Assembly: GCA_964016875.1 (NCBI GenBank)
Contig: OZ024735.1
Coordinates: 11,145,338 to 11,209,337, forward strand
Length of the DNA: 64,000 nt
Direction of reading: 5' to 3'
Origin: Fallopia convolvulus
Taxonomy: Eukaryota; Streptophyta; Magnoliopsida; Caryophyllales; Polygonaceae
Each line of letters opens with the position of its first letter. The first letter of the stretch is position 1. Made by a program: the position numbers and the translations under genes. Below, one piece after another: positions 1 through 10,798 of this stretch. The notes beneath the pieces are model-generated. The model had not been told where the DNA came from and did no database searches. It worked only from the letters and a program-made list of their open reading frames with translations.

Positions 1-1595
1 TTGAACTCACTCCTCTTCTTAGTGATTTCGGTCCAAGGGGGTAGCAATGGTGCTGAAATCCCTCACGAATCGCCTATAGAAGCTAGCAAGGCCGTGGAAG
101 CTCCTAATTTGGCCAATGGAGGTAGGCGTTGGCCACTCTTGAATTGCCCTTATCTTGGCTTCGTCTACTTGTAGTCCCTTGGAGCTCACTACAAAACCAA
201 GAAAAGTGACATGATTAGTGCACAATTCACATTTCTTCAAATTGGCATACAAGTGCTCTAATCTAAGTGTAGAGAGTACTTCCCTCAAATGGTCTTCATG
301 CATTTCTAGGGATTTGCTATAAATCAGAATATCATTTGAAGTAAACAACAACAAATTTCCCTATGAAGTTTCTAAGCACATGATTCATTAGGCGCATGAA
401 AGTACTTGGGGCGTTTGTAAGCCCGAATGGCATTACAAGCCATTCATAGAGACCGAACTTGGTCTTGAAGGTTGTTTTCTATTCGTCCACCTCCTTCATC
501 CTTATTTGATGGTAGCCACTTTTTAAATCTATCTTTGAAAAGATAGTGGCTTCATGCAATTCATCTAGCATGTCGTTTAGACGAGGGATGGGGTGCTATA
601 CTTTACCGTTACGTTGTTAATAGCCCTACAATCGACACACATACGTCATGTGTTGTCTTTCTTAGGCACTAGCAACACCAGTACAGCACAAGGGCTTAAA
701 CTTTCCCTAATGTATCCCTTATCCAATAACTCTTGGACTTGGGATTGGACTTCTTGAGTCTCTTTGGGGTTCATACGATAGGCTGGCCTATTAGGCAAAG
801 AAGCTCCGGGAATGAGATCAATTTGTTGCTCGATTCCTCTAATTGGAGGTAAGCCAACCGGTATCTCATCGGGAAACACGTCCTTGTATTCCTCAATGAG
901 CCCCAAAATTTGTGGGGGCAAAGAGGCTCTAAGATCCTCATTCAACAAGCTCAACTCCTTACACAAAAGCATGAGCGTTGTTTGCCCATCCAAATACTCG
1001 GCCTCTAGCTCCCGCTTGGAAGCCAAAAGCGCGCTGGAGGGTGGGGGATTGTTAGGTGAGCTCGTCTTACCCCGAGCTGTCCCCTTCTTTCCCTCACCAT
1101 CTCCACTTACCTTACTCACCTTTTTCTTGTCGAACTCCTCGGCCACCTGCGTAGGCGTCATGGGTTTGAGCACTATGGTTTGGCCGTTGTGGGTGAAGGT
1201 GTTCCGGTTGGTGAATCCATCATGTGTGACCTTCCTATCATATTGCCATGGACGTCCTAGTAAAATGTGACAAGCCTGCATAGGAACAACATCACAAAGA
1301 ACAACATCCTCGTAATGCCCTAATTTAATAGAAAGATGCGCCTGCTTGTTCACTTTAAGTTCTCCACAATCATTCATCCAATGCAATTTATAGGGTCTAG
1401 GGTGTTGAGTCATAGATAATTAAAGTTTTTGTACCATGTCTAGACTAGCAATGTTACAACAACTACCACTATCTATTATCATGTTGCAAACTTTGCCCTT
1501 AATCAAGCATCGAGTATGGAATAGATTCTCACGTTGATTATCTTCACAAGGGGCTGGTTTTATATGCATGTTACGTCTGCAATTAAAGACTCCCC
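1..1595 (-). pseudogene. broken pol (protease and reverse transcriptase) of copy D
   Basis: Collinear with the pol of copy A. Reading from 1595 down, the stretch near 1530-1420 encodes the retropepsin with its IIDSGS active site and then a stop. 1413-646 gives the rest of protease, the linker and the start of RT (CHILLGRPWQYDR, LPPIRGIEQQIDL). 645-355 is RT with further lesions. 354-19 gives the RT thumb and connection (LEHLYANLKKCELC, GLASFYRRFVRDF). At the polymerase catalytic motif, where copy A reads YFDDILVYS, copy D has one extra base and a changed Asp codon, so the metal-binding aspartates are lost. No enzyme can be made. The end of the gene lies outside the window. Confidence 0.9.
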
Positions 1596-3122
1596 TTATT
1601 CATACTCGATCTCATCTTCATTACCATGCAAATCATCATTATTAGGCTCATTTTCATGCACATCATCAATTTCTTCCTCAGATTCATATTGGCCTAAATG
1701 ATTGATTAAAAGTGTTTTCTTGTTAGGGCAATCTTTCATCATGTGCCCTCTACCTTGGCACTTAAAACACACAATATCCCTAGCTCTAGAGGAAGGGTTA
1801 GAGGTACTGCCCTTAGGAGCTGCCGAAGCTCCACCATTGGTGCCCTTATTGTAGGATGGCGCGGTGCCTGCGGAAGGCTTGGTTCGGCCAGCTTGATCTC
1901 CATAGACGCCGGCGGTGCTTCCTCTTTCCTTTGTAGGCGCGCCTTCCTTTCCATAAGGCATGTTCTGGCCACGATTGTTTCTCCATGAGTTGGGCTGGTT
2001 ACTCGTACCTCGGCCTCCTAGAATCCGTTCCTTGTTCTTTTTCTCAACCTTCATAGCTAAATGTAACAAACCAGTCATAGTAGTATATGGATATAAATCG
2101 ACCTCATTAGCTAAAGAAGGATGTAAAACTCGAAGGAATCGTGCCATTGTGGACTCTTCATCCTCGTCCACATTGGCCCTTACCATTGCCACTTGCATGG
2201 CATTGTAGGCCTCCTCGGCACTCATGGAGCCTTGCTTGAGATTCTCCAATCTTTGATGCAGCTCACGTGCATAATGTTGGGGAATGAAACGCCTCCTCGT
2301 GAGGGCCTTCATTTGCTCCCAAGTTCCTATTGGTGCGTCAGGAGCTCTTCTCCTTTCCTTCACTAAGTTATCCCACCAGATTAGTGCATAACCGGAAAAT
2401 TCAAGGGTGGCGAGTTGTACCTTTTTGTGCTCGGCAAAATTATGGCAATTCCATATTTGCTCAATTTTAGTCTCCCACTCCATGTAGACATCCGGATCAC
2501 ATTTTCCTTCAAAGGCTGGGATCTTCACTTTGATTTTTCCGACTCCATCTTGCTCGGGCTCCCTAGGCCGCCTTGGACGCCTATCTCTGTCTTCGCGCCT
2601 TGAATAGCGCTCCCATTGTTCATCATCTTCGGCGTCATACTCATCAAAATGGTCTTCATGGCCTGGAGCTCTCCTATGTCCCTAAAAATCATGAAAATCA
2701 TTAGCACGATTTCGCCCTTCCCTAGCGGGAGAGGGTAATTGGCTAATTGGAACCCCTTGAGCAAAAATCCCGGGAGAATGGAAATGAGTTGAGTTCAAGT
2801 TATCTTCCCTGTTTTGATGATAGGAAGTGGAGGCAAAGTTCGGATCCATGCTGGACGGATGGAACGTAGGCGCGGACTCATGAGCGCGCCCTTGCCCTTG
2901 GCTCGCCACTGCGGCGGGCTCGTGCGCCGTTGGCGCGGTGCCTGGCGCGACGCTCGGTGCGGCCCCTGGTTGAGGCGTCGTAAGCGTTTGCGCCTCCAAG
3001 GCAGCCATGCGCGAATTGAGGCGCGCCATGTTGCTGTTGAGAGAGCTCAACAAGTTGAACACATCGGGGTGAACCGGGTCGGGGCTCCTGGATCGGTGGG
3101 ACCCTCTCTCGTCTCCTGACAT
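1596..3122 (-). pseudogene. gag of copy D with in-frame nonsense codons
   Basis: Capsid/nucleocapsid protein of the family M element. The start is the ATG at 3122 (MSGDERGSHRSRSPDP), matching the start of copy B. The N-terminal part is Pro/Ala rich, followed by the retrotransposon gag domain (YALIWWDNLVKERRR, SMSAEEAYNAMQVAMVRA) and one CCHC zinc knuckle, CFKCQGRGHMMKDC, near 1740. A TAG at 2682-2684 replaces the Gln of copy B, and the reading frame resumes unchanged behind it. A TAA at 1596-1598 replaces a Leu where copy B continues toward protease. Both are single-base changes, as expected of an old methylated copy. Confidence 0.92.
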
Positions 3123-3576
3123 GGCCACAAACAACGAACTACAAGCAAATGGTTAATGTTAGTCAAAACAATAAACGCCTTGCTTGTGTTTCACTCGCTC
3201 TCACTCTCGAGCGGTGTGATCGAGCTTGTTGTTGCAATCTGCCTTGAAATGATCAAAATCAAGTTGAGGATTTAGTGAATCAAACAAACACGAGAAGGAC
3301 TAGGTTGGAACGACAAGAAATTAAACAAAGAAAGAAGACTCGAATGCAAACAGAAACAAGCAGCAGAGGAGATAAGAAGAGGACTCGATTATGAACAAGA
3401 AGGAATGGAATGACAAGGAAGAAATCAAACCTTGATTAAGCCTTTCTCACCTTGATTTCCTTAACCAAGAATGCACTTGGAGTGGTTTGTTAGGTGGGGC
3501 GTATGGGTTGGCTTTGGTGAAGGCTCGAAGGTGTACTCCAATGGCGTCCAACAATAGAGAAGCAGAAGAGAGGTGA
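3123..3576 (-). other. leader (3'-proximal part) of copy D
   Basis: Non-coding 5' leader between primer site and gag, collinear with 29850-30241 of copy B. It holds no ORF of note. The upstream half of the leader lies at 6701-7512, beyond the LINE insertion. Confidence 0.75.
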
Positions 3577-3592
3577 TGAAGAAGACTCTCGC
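3577..3592 (-). repeat. target-site duplication of the LINE, 3' side
   Basis: On the minus strand this reads GCGAGAGTCTTCTTCA. The copy at 6685-6700 reads GCAAGAGTCTTCTTCA. The match is 15 of 16 bases and the pair exactly brackets the LINE. Copy B has a related unduplicated site in its leader. Confidence 0.8.
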
Positions 3593-6500
3593 TCGAAACG
3601 TGATAAATATATAGAAAAGAAGGGGGAAAATACAAAACAGACTGGACTACTAGACTAACAAGTCAAGGTGAAAAAACAAACACAAAACACGGATACGCAT
3701 ATCCGTCAAACACAGCCCCGCGGGCCTAACAAAAAAACGGGTCTAGGACCCACGCCAGCCCCCAACAACCTGGGAACAAGCGCACAACAAACCAAAAACA
3801 GCCTAGACAGAACCGAACTACTAACCAACAAGTAAAGCCAAAAAAGTCAAAGCAAGAATAGCCAAACTATCAAAACCAAACCAGTCAACACCATCATTAC
3901 TAGCTTGTGCAAACCAGTGACTTAAAAAGATTCCCATTAAGGTGACTTAAAGTTCAGCCCGGTTCTCCTAGGGGTTCGAAAGAGTTTTTGCCCCTTTTAG
4001 CTCCATGCAAACTGGTTGTAGATACTTCGGGTGTCTTACTTCTTGCCCTTAAATTTTGTTTTGGTTTTATCCACTCAGCATCAACTTTACCTTTGCCTTT
4101 TTCATGTCTTGAATAAATCTGCCTCTCTCTAACTTGATTATTAGTTTTCTTCTTTGGGACATTGATGTCATTTCTCTCCTTATGACTCGATGAAGCAGCA
4201 TCTTTAATTTTCTCGACCCTTGATTGTACAGCTGTATCTTGCTGTACATTTTTAATTTTCCAGACCAAACTTCGAGCAGCAACTGGTTTTGTATTTTTAA
4301 TTTGCTGCAATGAGTCGTCCCCACCAGCCTCTTGCCTTTCCATTCCACCATTAACAACCACCTCTTTATACGTCTTAGGCAGTTCCGTTATAGCCCCGTG
4401 ACCTTGTTTAGCTTGTTGCTTTGAGTGTACGATATGCCCATGATTCCGCCAGCAATTAAATGTTGAATGACCAAATATTTTGCATCTCTCGCAATACCAT
4501 GGGATCCATTCAAACTCTATCTTGTGCTTGTAAATGGTACCATTGTAGCTCTCTAGAATTACTTCTTTCCTTTTGATCTCTTCTGAATCTACCTCAATAA
4601 GGATGCGTGCATAGGATAGTTTTTCCACATCATGAGTAATTCTATCCACACTAATAGGTTTCCCTATCATGTTCCCTATCACCTCAATCATGTGGTTGGA
4701 AGACAAGAAGATTGGGTCAATATCCATAACTTTGGCCCAGACTGGAATGGATTTAAAGCTGGACCAATCTATGGGCATTTCGGTTTCCCATTCCTTCACA
4801 ACAAGAGGGCGGTTTCCCAAGATAAGCCACGGTCCATTTTCCAGGACCCACAATCTTTCCTCCATTGAACCAAACTTGAACACCATTACTCCATTGTCTT
4901 TAAGGAATAATTTAGGTTGGGGAATTTTCTAATGGTTTTCCATGTACTCCACCATTGTATCATAGTTGACCCAGCCCCCAATTACAACACCAATTAGTGT
5001 GGCTCTCGAATCTGCTTCTACATCAGCTACCTCCTCAAGTGAAAATTTATAAATATCTTTTGCCACGTTTGGAATAATGCTCAAACGAACATCAGCTGAA
5101 ATGGATCTGTTTCCTGTTATATTCTGATTTGGTGACCTTTGTTGGACATTCGTACCTGCTGGCTTCTGGTTCAGATCCTCTACATTAGCAGCTGGAGCAT
5201 CATCCTCTTCTGTTTTCTGGTTAGAATTAGTGACAACAGCAGCTGGGGCATCAGCTTTAGTCCCAACCTTGTTAATGCATATTGTAGTTTCAGTAGCAGC
5301 TGCATGTGGTCCCTTTCCAATACTCCTATCTTCTTGCTGGTTCAGTTTGGACTCACAAATGCCATCTGAAGCCATCATACTACAACCAGCTGCTCTAGCC
5401 ATATTGCTTTCACCAGTTTCAACAGCATACCTCACTTGATTAACATCATTCACCTCAGAAACTTCAACAAAGGCCAGTCTAGTAGCTGTTGTATCAAAGA
5501 CATAAGCAAAGCCTGTTTTCTCAAGATTTTTGGTCACAATATTTGAAACATCAGCAGCTTTGGTTCTTTCCCTCTCCATGACACCAGCGTCCATTCCATT
5601 TTTTTATCAATCTGGTGTTATTTTCGGCCAACACCCCAGAAATGACTTGAAAGGTATCAACACCAGTAGAAAAACACGCACCAGCAGAGGGTTTTTTGAC
5701 AACAGCTTCAGCAATGGGGTTAGCGCCCCCATGGGAAGGGTTTGAATCAGATTTACTTGGCATTCCTTTCAACATTAATTCACCCAAGTCTATAACATCA
5801 GCAATTTTAGGACCTTCACATAAATGGGTCGAAGCCATCAACTTACCTGGCTCAGCAGCTTCAGTTTCTTGTTCAGCAGCTATGTCCTTTGTGCAGGCCT
5901 CAATTCGACGTTTTTCCATCTCCGATGTTTGGATAGCTCTCCTCCCAGCTTCAGATATGAAGGTTGAGGGCGAATTTGTAACGAGAAAATCAAGAGAGGG
6001 TTTTTCCATCGCATCTCCTTCTGGGCTGGTGCCAAGCTTCGAATTTTTTCGTGTTTCTTCCACCAGATCTGGCTTTTCTCGCACCACAACTTCCAGATCT
6101 GGGTTCGTAGGTTCATGTACTACCATGAAAGAGCTTGCATCTTCTTCAATGGGCTCCATACGTGGGTCTCCTTCCGATTCAGAGCTCGACTCAATCTCTT
6201 CTTCGTCTACGATAAACCCACTGAGTAGCGCTACAAGCTCCTCCTTTCCCAGCTCGACCGCGGATTCAAGCTGATTTAGGGTTTCCTGGTCCACATCATC
6301 CAAGATTCCCGAGAAACCTTCGTGGATTTCTTCGACTTGTAGCAGACCCAGCATCTTGTTCAGGAGGATTTTGTTCTTGGAGCTTCGACTGGTTTGCTCG
6401 TCTTCCCCAGATATAACTGGTTTTGCACTTGAGACCTTGGAAACATTAGAATCCGACTTATCTATTATCAAATTCGTGCTTGCATCCTTGCTTTCGGAGC

Positions 6501-6684
6501 CAGAATCGATCATAGAACTCCCATTTTTGTCGGCAATCTCCAAATCAACGTGGTCAGCTAACTTTTTTCCCCATATGTTAAAAGAAGACTTTTTTCCCCA
6601 TAACTTATTTCCTCTCTTCTCTTTCCTTAATTCATTTTTCATCATAGCATACTTGTAATTATTCTGTGTAATTAAGTTAAGAAG
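3593..6684 (-). mobile_element. LINE (L1-type) copy with ORF1 but no ORF2
   Basis: A 3.1-kb minus-strand insertion in the copy D leader, bounded by 16-bp target duplications. It carries a DUF4283/zinc-knuckle ORF1. About 360 bases of non-coding 3' sequence follow the ORF1 stop and end in a T-rich tract reading toward 3593. No endonuclease or LINE reverse transcriptase is present, so the copy is an internally deleted or ORF1-only derivative. No long poly(A) tail is visible at the 3' junction. The 5' end begins with an inverted copy of the flanking leader (see the repeat at 6612-6774). Confidence 0.8.
3954..6611 (-). pseudogene. LINE ORF1-like protein (DUF4283 and zf-CCHC_4), disrupted
   Basis: ORF1 proteins of plant L1 elements bind RNA as part of the retrotransposition particle. 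From 6611 down, a long acidic, Ser/Glu-rich N-terminal region is encoded. A frameshift falls in an A-run near 5606, after which frame 5594-4929 continues. A TAG at 4929-4931 stands where the DUF4283 fold expects Trp, and the same frame then runs to 3954. The DUF4283 core is clear: VMVFKFGSMEERLWVLENGP, then SYARILIEVD. It is followed by a zinc knuckle, CERCKIFGHSTFNC, and a basic Lys/Arg-rich tail. The first 30 or so codons of the longest ORF (up to 6702) come from the inverted flank copy, not from the LINE. Confidence 0.8.
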
Positions 6685-6774
6685 TGAAGAAGACTCTTGC
6701 ACTTTTTAACTTAATTACACAGAATAATTACAAGTATGCAATGATGAAAAATGAATTAAGGAAAGAGAAGAGAG
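6612..6774. repeat. 69-bp inverted repeat at the LINE 5' junction
   Basis: Arms 6612-6680 and 6706-6774 are reverse complements with about one mismatch, separated by 25 bp that includes the LINE target duplication. The outer arm (6706-6774) lies in the copy D leader and the inner arm starts the LINE. The LINE 5' end therefore carries an inverted copy of its own upstream flank. Confidence 0.88.
6685..6700 (-). repeat. target-site duplication of the LINE, 5' side
   Basis: Partner of 3577-3592, with one mismatch in 16 bases. Confidence 0.8.
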
Positions 6775-7512
6775 AAAATAATATGTGTATGCTATGAATT
6801 GAAAGAAGAGAGAGGAGAAATAAATCTGATTTCTGATTTTTTTTTTTTTTTTTTTACTTTTCTTTCTCTTTTTTTTTTGAATCAGAAATAATCAGAATAA
6901 TTCGAAAATAAAATGACAATAAAATGTTAACCTAAGATGCAATGTAATGTGCAAGAAATTAAAATAGAAAGTGGCTGATTTTTGTGAATGTGGACGTTGG
7001 AGTGGTTGAATGCAATCCCTAGATTTGTGGGAGGAGGTGGGGTTTTGAGGCTGATATGGCTTTGAATTAGTCTTGCTAGAAAATAGGGGTTGAGGAGATA
7101 TGGTTAAGGTAGGGCGTGGCTCTTGTGGCTGAAATGAGGGTTTGACAATGTCTTCCTTAAGAATAGGAGTTGAGTGAGATTTAATTTGACTTTGGATGAA
7201 TTAAATCAACTTCTCCCAATATTAAAGAGACGTGGTTGAAAGTTTTGAGAGAAAAAGTGGGAATGAAAATGGAGGTGGTGGGCGTGGGTGGTGTAGGCTG
7301 ATTGGGAGCGGCGGTTACTAGGCTTAAGGGCGTGTTTGGCTAGGCAAAACAAACCACTTCAGCAAGCAACAAACTGGTTAGTACTTTCAAGTTTAATTAA
7401 AGAGATTGAGATTAATCAAACCTGATCTTGAAGAACTTCTTTTTGTTTTTGGTATTTTGTAGACTCTAATGGTGAGATCGACTCGGAAATGAAATGGGAC
7501 GTCGTTAACGCA
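6701..7512 (-). other. leader (5'-proximal part) of copy D
   Basis: Non-coding leader following the primer site, collinear with 29069-29800 of copy B and with its A-rich tract (here a long T/A run around 6840-6880). No coding content is seen. Confidence 0.75.
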
Positions 7513-7524
7513 TCTCTGATACCA
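7513..7524 (-). other. primer binding site, initiator Met-tRNA
   Basis: On the minus strand it reads TGGTATCAGAGA, one base off the usual plant Met-tRNA site. It lies 3 bases inside the LTR end, where minus-strand DNA synthesis starts. Confidence 0.9.
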
Positions 7525-7527
7525 ATT

Positions 7528-8500
7528 TGATACGGGGATAAGCCGCTTGATGCCCGATCTTCGACGTTCACGACTCAAAACAAGGAAACAAAGATAATGA
7601 TCAGAAATGAAAATGCAACAAGACTCAACAATTGAAGAACATGACTTGTAATGAACGAAAAGACAAGAATCAAATGCAAAAACAGAAAAGGGACTCGACA
7701 AGAGATAAATGACTCAAGAACAACAAGAAGGACAACCTCATAAAACAACTATCAAACCCTTGACTTGATTCAGCCAAGAACCTAATAGAACGATTATGAA
7801 ACCAACCTTTACGATCTCACACAACAAGGAACGAGACCTTGAAGCACGAGAAAGGGGCTCGTGATTGTTGATTAGCACCAACCTTCGATGAGATTGACAC
7901 AAATCAAAGCAAACCAAGCTGCAATTGCACACACACGTTGAAAGCTCAAAAGCTCTCGTTTTCTCTCTATTGCAAGGAGAATTGGAATTACAAAATGAGT
8001 TGTCTAATCTGAAAATTAACTACCTAAAAACTATTTATATGTCCAGAAATTGCAAGGAAATAATAATTAAAGTCTAATTAAAATAAAAGATAGGCAATAG
8101 CCCAAAATGGCCCAATTCAGAAATAAGCCCAACATAGGTCGGCGTCGCATGCTTGCTCATGCTCGGACAAGCGCGCACACACGCGGACAGGCGCGCTCAG
8201 GGGCGCGCCGTTGCATCGCTACGATGGCGAGGGCGCGGCGCTGCATCGCTGGAGTTGGGGCGCGCCGTTGCAACGTCGGTTTGGTGCGCGTCGCTGCAGC
8301 CTTGGCTCAAAGATCCCTCGGCGCTCAAGACGCACACCGCCCTAGCTATGGACTCCATACATGCTCCTGCCTCCTTAGCCATAGTGTAGCCCACAAAAGC
8401 ATTCATCTCACGTTGTAGCTTCTTGGCTCGACCACGGGTGAGTGGTCCATCAAAGAGTGTAGGCGCGCCCGGTGGAGGCTGCCTAGATGGTCCCTCATCA
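7528..8500 (-). repeat. 5' LTR of family M copy D
   Basis: 973 bp, beginning TGATGAGGGACC and ending CGTATCA on the minus strand, with TG...CA ends. It is homologous along its whole length to 28081-29053. Its first 350 bases read as protein-like sequence (GPLTRGRAKKLQREMNAFV), a remnant of the pol C-terminus extending into the LTR. Confidence 0.92.
8032..8039 (-). promoter_or_regulatory. LTR TATA box (TATAAATA)
   Basis: TATAAATA on the minus strand, at the same place in the LTR as 28542-28549 in copy B and 23044-23051 in copy A. Conservation across two subfamilies supports it as the Pol II core promoter. Confidence 0.6.
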
Positions 8501-8883
8501 CGCTCACTTTTCGCCAATGAAGCTCCAGTCCCATCTAACCAAAGGGAGACCATTTTTCATACAAGATGCCTCATCCAAGGTAAGCTTTGCAATCTTATAA
8601 TTGATGGAGGATCTTGTTGTAACATAATAGACCAAGAGGTGGTCAAAAGGTTTGCCCTTAAAACTTCTCCTCATGTATTACCCTATACTTTATGTTGGTT
8701 AAATTCTAACACACCTCTTGAGGTGAATGAGAAAGCATGTGTCAAGTTTTCTATAGGGGGATACGCTGATGAGGTGGTATGTGACGTGGTCCCTATGACG
8801 GCGTGCCATATTCTACTTGGACGGCCGTGGCAATATGACCGTGGCGTCATTCACCAAGGCGTAACGAACGAGTATTCTTTCTG
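8501..8883 (+). pseudogene. retropepsin fragment of a separate Ty3/gypsy element (E)
   Basis: Reads RETIFHTRCLIQGKLCNLII and then DGGSCCNIID, followed by VVCDVVPMTACHILLGRPWQ, an aspartic protease of the family M type but clearly diverged. The catalytic motif, normally DSGS, reads DGGS. Only the protease remains. The left edge is the insertion point of copy D and the right edge runs into a family F LTR. It is the apparent older host of copy D. Confidence 0.82.
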
Positions 8884-8907
8884 ATACGTGATTGTGATAC
8901 GTGATTG
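8882..8907. repeat. 13-bp tandem duplication at an LTR end
   Basis: TGATACGTGATTG occurs twice in a row (8882-8894 and 8895-8907), where other family F LTRs have one copy at their terminus. Confidence 0.85.
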
Positions 8908-9819
8908 CCTCGGATGACTCCTTAGAAACCTCGTATATGACCCACACAAGTCCCGATCTTGCCAGTAATCTCGATCCAACATGAATTTGCTTATCAATGT
9001 GAGAAATCGTGCACAACAAGTAACAAACGGAATTGAATTGATTGAATGAGAACCGATCAGATTTGATAGAATAGTTCAACTTGATAGTTCAAACGGATTG
9101 GCTCTAACGCTAAATCCGATTGATTAACTAGTTTGATCTTTAACAATCACAACTAGAACAATCTAATTGATTAAACTAACAAACCAGATTCGAACAAAGA
9201 GAGAGAGAGATCGATTGATGATGATGATGTTGATCGAACAAGCACAAACAAACTCGAGTCTTTTTGGAGCCCAAAGACAAGATAAACCTTTCTTAGGGTT
9301 TATCTTATCTCAAGCTGATATTATTGAATGAAATAACAAGAGTATAAATAGAGAATACAAAGCTATTCCTTGGAGAGCAAGTAACCCATGTCTTGCTTCC
9401 AAAGATATAATAAAATATCTATAACTATATCTATCTAGATTTCCTTAAATAAAATAAATCATGGTTGATTTATTTATTTAAGAAAATATCCTAATAAACT
9501 CAAAATATCTAAAAGATAATAAAAACATAGGAGAGAGAATAATCAACCACTAACATCAACCTATGGTCAACATCCTCTTAACATAAATAAATAAAAATCG
9601 TCCTTAATAAAATAATTAAAGATAGAAATTCAAACTAAAGATAAGATTCCCGTAAGACTTGAACGACTCTCAGTAAAACCCATTTTTCGGTCCTTTTCTG
9701 TTGGATTCTGGATTTGATGTAAACTACAAAGTTGTAGAACTTTTAATTATATTTCCAACGAGTACTTATCGGACTTGAGATGAATTTTCTAGCCCAAGTT
9801 ATGACCAGTTTACTGAGCA
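8895..9819 (-). repeat. family F LTR (subtype b)
   Basis: About 925 bp. On the minus strand it starts TGCTCAGTAAACTGG and ends CACGTATCA. The half near 8895-9400 is shared with all family F LTRs. The U3-like half (9500-9819) is specific to subtype b, also seen at 11816-12750 and 13764-14220. The ORF at 9826-10515 ends 7 bases upstream, so this is the 3' LTR of that unit. The exact start is tentative. Confidence 0.75.
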
Positions 9820-9825
9820 CTGTTT

Positions 9826-10515
9826 TTAATTTGACGGGTTTCTTAACTTTCCGAACTTTGAAGACTTCATCCTCTTCCTTGGTGGTCTTGGACGCCATTG
9901 ATGAATATCTTCAACAAATAAGATCAAGTCCTTGAATTTATTCTTGAACTTGAATGCCCGAGACCTTGGAAAAGGTCTTGGTTTTGGCCTCTTAGACACC
10001 TTCTTTGCAAGCGCATTCTTCATGGTCCTTTGATCGCTATCATTCTCCCCCACTTGACCTCGAATCGTCCTCAATTCGATGTTGCATGTAAGATTAAGAG
10101 GAGAAATATCTTGAAATGCTGGAGATACTAAAGGCACCATGGTTAGTAAAGAAGGTTTTGGATCAAACATAGTTGATGGAAGACATTGAATTATCTCTTG
10201 GACATTATGGCTCTCTTTGATTGAAACTCCATTTGAGATGATAACTTCTTCCTCCATGCTCTCATCTTGCAAGTTGTCCTCAGCTGGAACCTCCTTCTTC
10301 AAACTTTCATCCACAACATGGCATTGAGGAACACATGGGAGGTCACTTGATTCTTTAGAGCTCTCTTGGCTTTGTGGGGCTATAACTTTCTCTTCTTGAG
10401 TGAACATTCCTGGTTTTGGTGAGTCAGAAACTCCCAATTCCTGCAAAAAGGAGTTAGGATCCAAAACAATGGAAGAAGAGTTAGAAATGTACCTCATTTG
10501 ACTAGAATTAGCCAA
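9826..10515 (-). CDS. uncharacterised acidic ORF of a family F element (tail ORF)
   Basis: 229 codons with no stop, directly upstream of the LTR. I do not recognise a catalytic domain. The first 150 residues are Ser/Glu rich. Then comes ELRTIRGQVGEND, like the last residues of Ty3/gypsy polyproteins, followed by a basic block RPKPRPFPRSRAFKFKNKFK and the ending HQWRPRPPRKRMK. The same C-terminal block recurs at 12790-13509, 14227-14443 and, on the plus strand, 15699-15879, while the N-terminal halves of the two long copies differ. It is either a detached pol C-terminus or an extra ORF of a non-autonomous element. Confidence 0.55.
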   Translation of the reverse strand: MANSSQMRYISNSSSIVLDPNSFLQELGVSDSPKPGMFTQEEKVIAPQSQESSKESSDLPCVPQCHVVDESLKKEVPAEDNLQDESMEEEVIISNGVSIKESHNVQEIIQCLPSTMFDPKPSLLTMVPLVSPAFQDISPLNLTCNIELRTIRGQVGENDSDQRTMKNALAKKVSKRPKPRPFPRSRAFKFKNKFKDLILFVEDIHQWRPRPPRKRMKSSKFGKLRNPSN

Positions 10516-10578
10516 AGCCTCATTCTTTCGTTGGAGTTGATAAAACCCATTTTTACGAGGTTCCTAAGGAGTCAAACT
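10516..10578. other. mosaic junction between family F pieces
   Basis: 10556-10579 is an isolated piece of family F LTR end (CGAGGTTCCTAAGGAGTCA, then AACTA), fused directly to pol C-terminal sequence. The same 24 bases mark the break at 11682-11705. Confidence 0.7.
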
Positions 10579-10788
10579 AATGATGCAGTGAAGCCTGCCA
10601 TGTCTCCAACCGACGTTGATGAGTTGATTCGAGTGCCTTCTGCCGGACCAATTACAAGTCGAGCTAAGAAGATTGCTCAAGGCACAACAACAATCTTGGT
10701 TCGATTGGCGGCTGTTCTTGAAGAGCCAACCAAGTCAAAATGGGTCTCGTGCATTCGACATCAATTGAGCCCGGATTCAATGGATTAA
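10579..10788 (+). pseudogene. family F pol C-terminus fragment
   Basis: Encodes NDAVKPAMSPTDVDELIRVP, then GPITSRAKKIAQ and VSCIRHQLSPDSMD before TAA. It matches the last residues of the RNase H-integrase ORF at 19553-21494. The upstream pol is absent. Followed by a purine tract (CAAGGGGGCC) and an LTR. Confidence 0.85.
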
Positions 10789-10798
10789 CTCAAGGGGG

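Larger units (their letters stand above)
1..8500 (-). mobile_element. Ty3/gypsy retrotransposon, family M copy D (3' part outside window)
   Basis: An LTR retrotransposon read on the minus strand: 5' LTR at 7528-8500, Met-tRNA primer site at 7513-7524, a leader, gag at 1596-3122, and protease-RT running off position 1. Its LTR is 973 bp, the same length as that of copy B at 28081-29053, and gag is collinear with copy B, so the two are inverted relatives. Its leader is interrupted by a LINE (3593-6684). It is dead: stops in gag and protease, and a frameshift at the RT catalytic site. The 3' LTR is not in the window. The base before the LTR start belongs to an unrelated protease fragment, so the element was inserted into another gypsy element. 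Confidence 0.9.

Noticed and set aside
7501..7510. GTCGTTAACG near the family M primer site as another copy of the Athila palindrome
   Set aside because: A single 9-base match, unpaired, in an unrelated element. Chance is sufficient.
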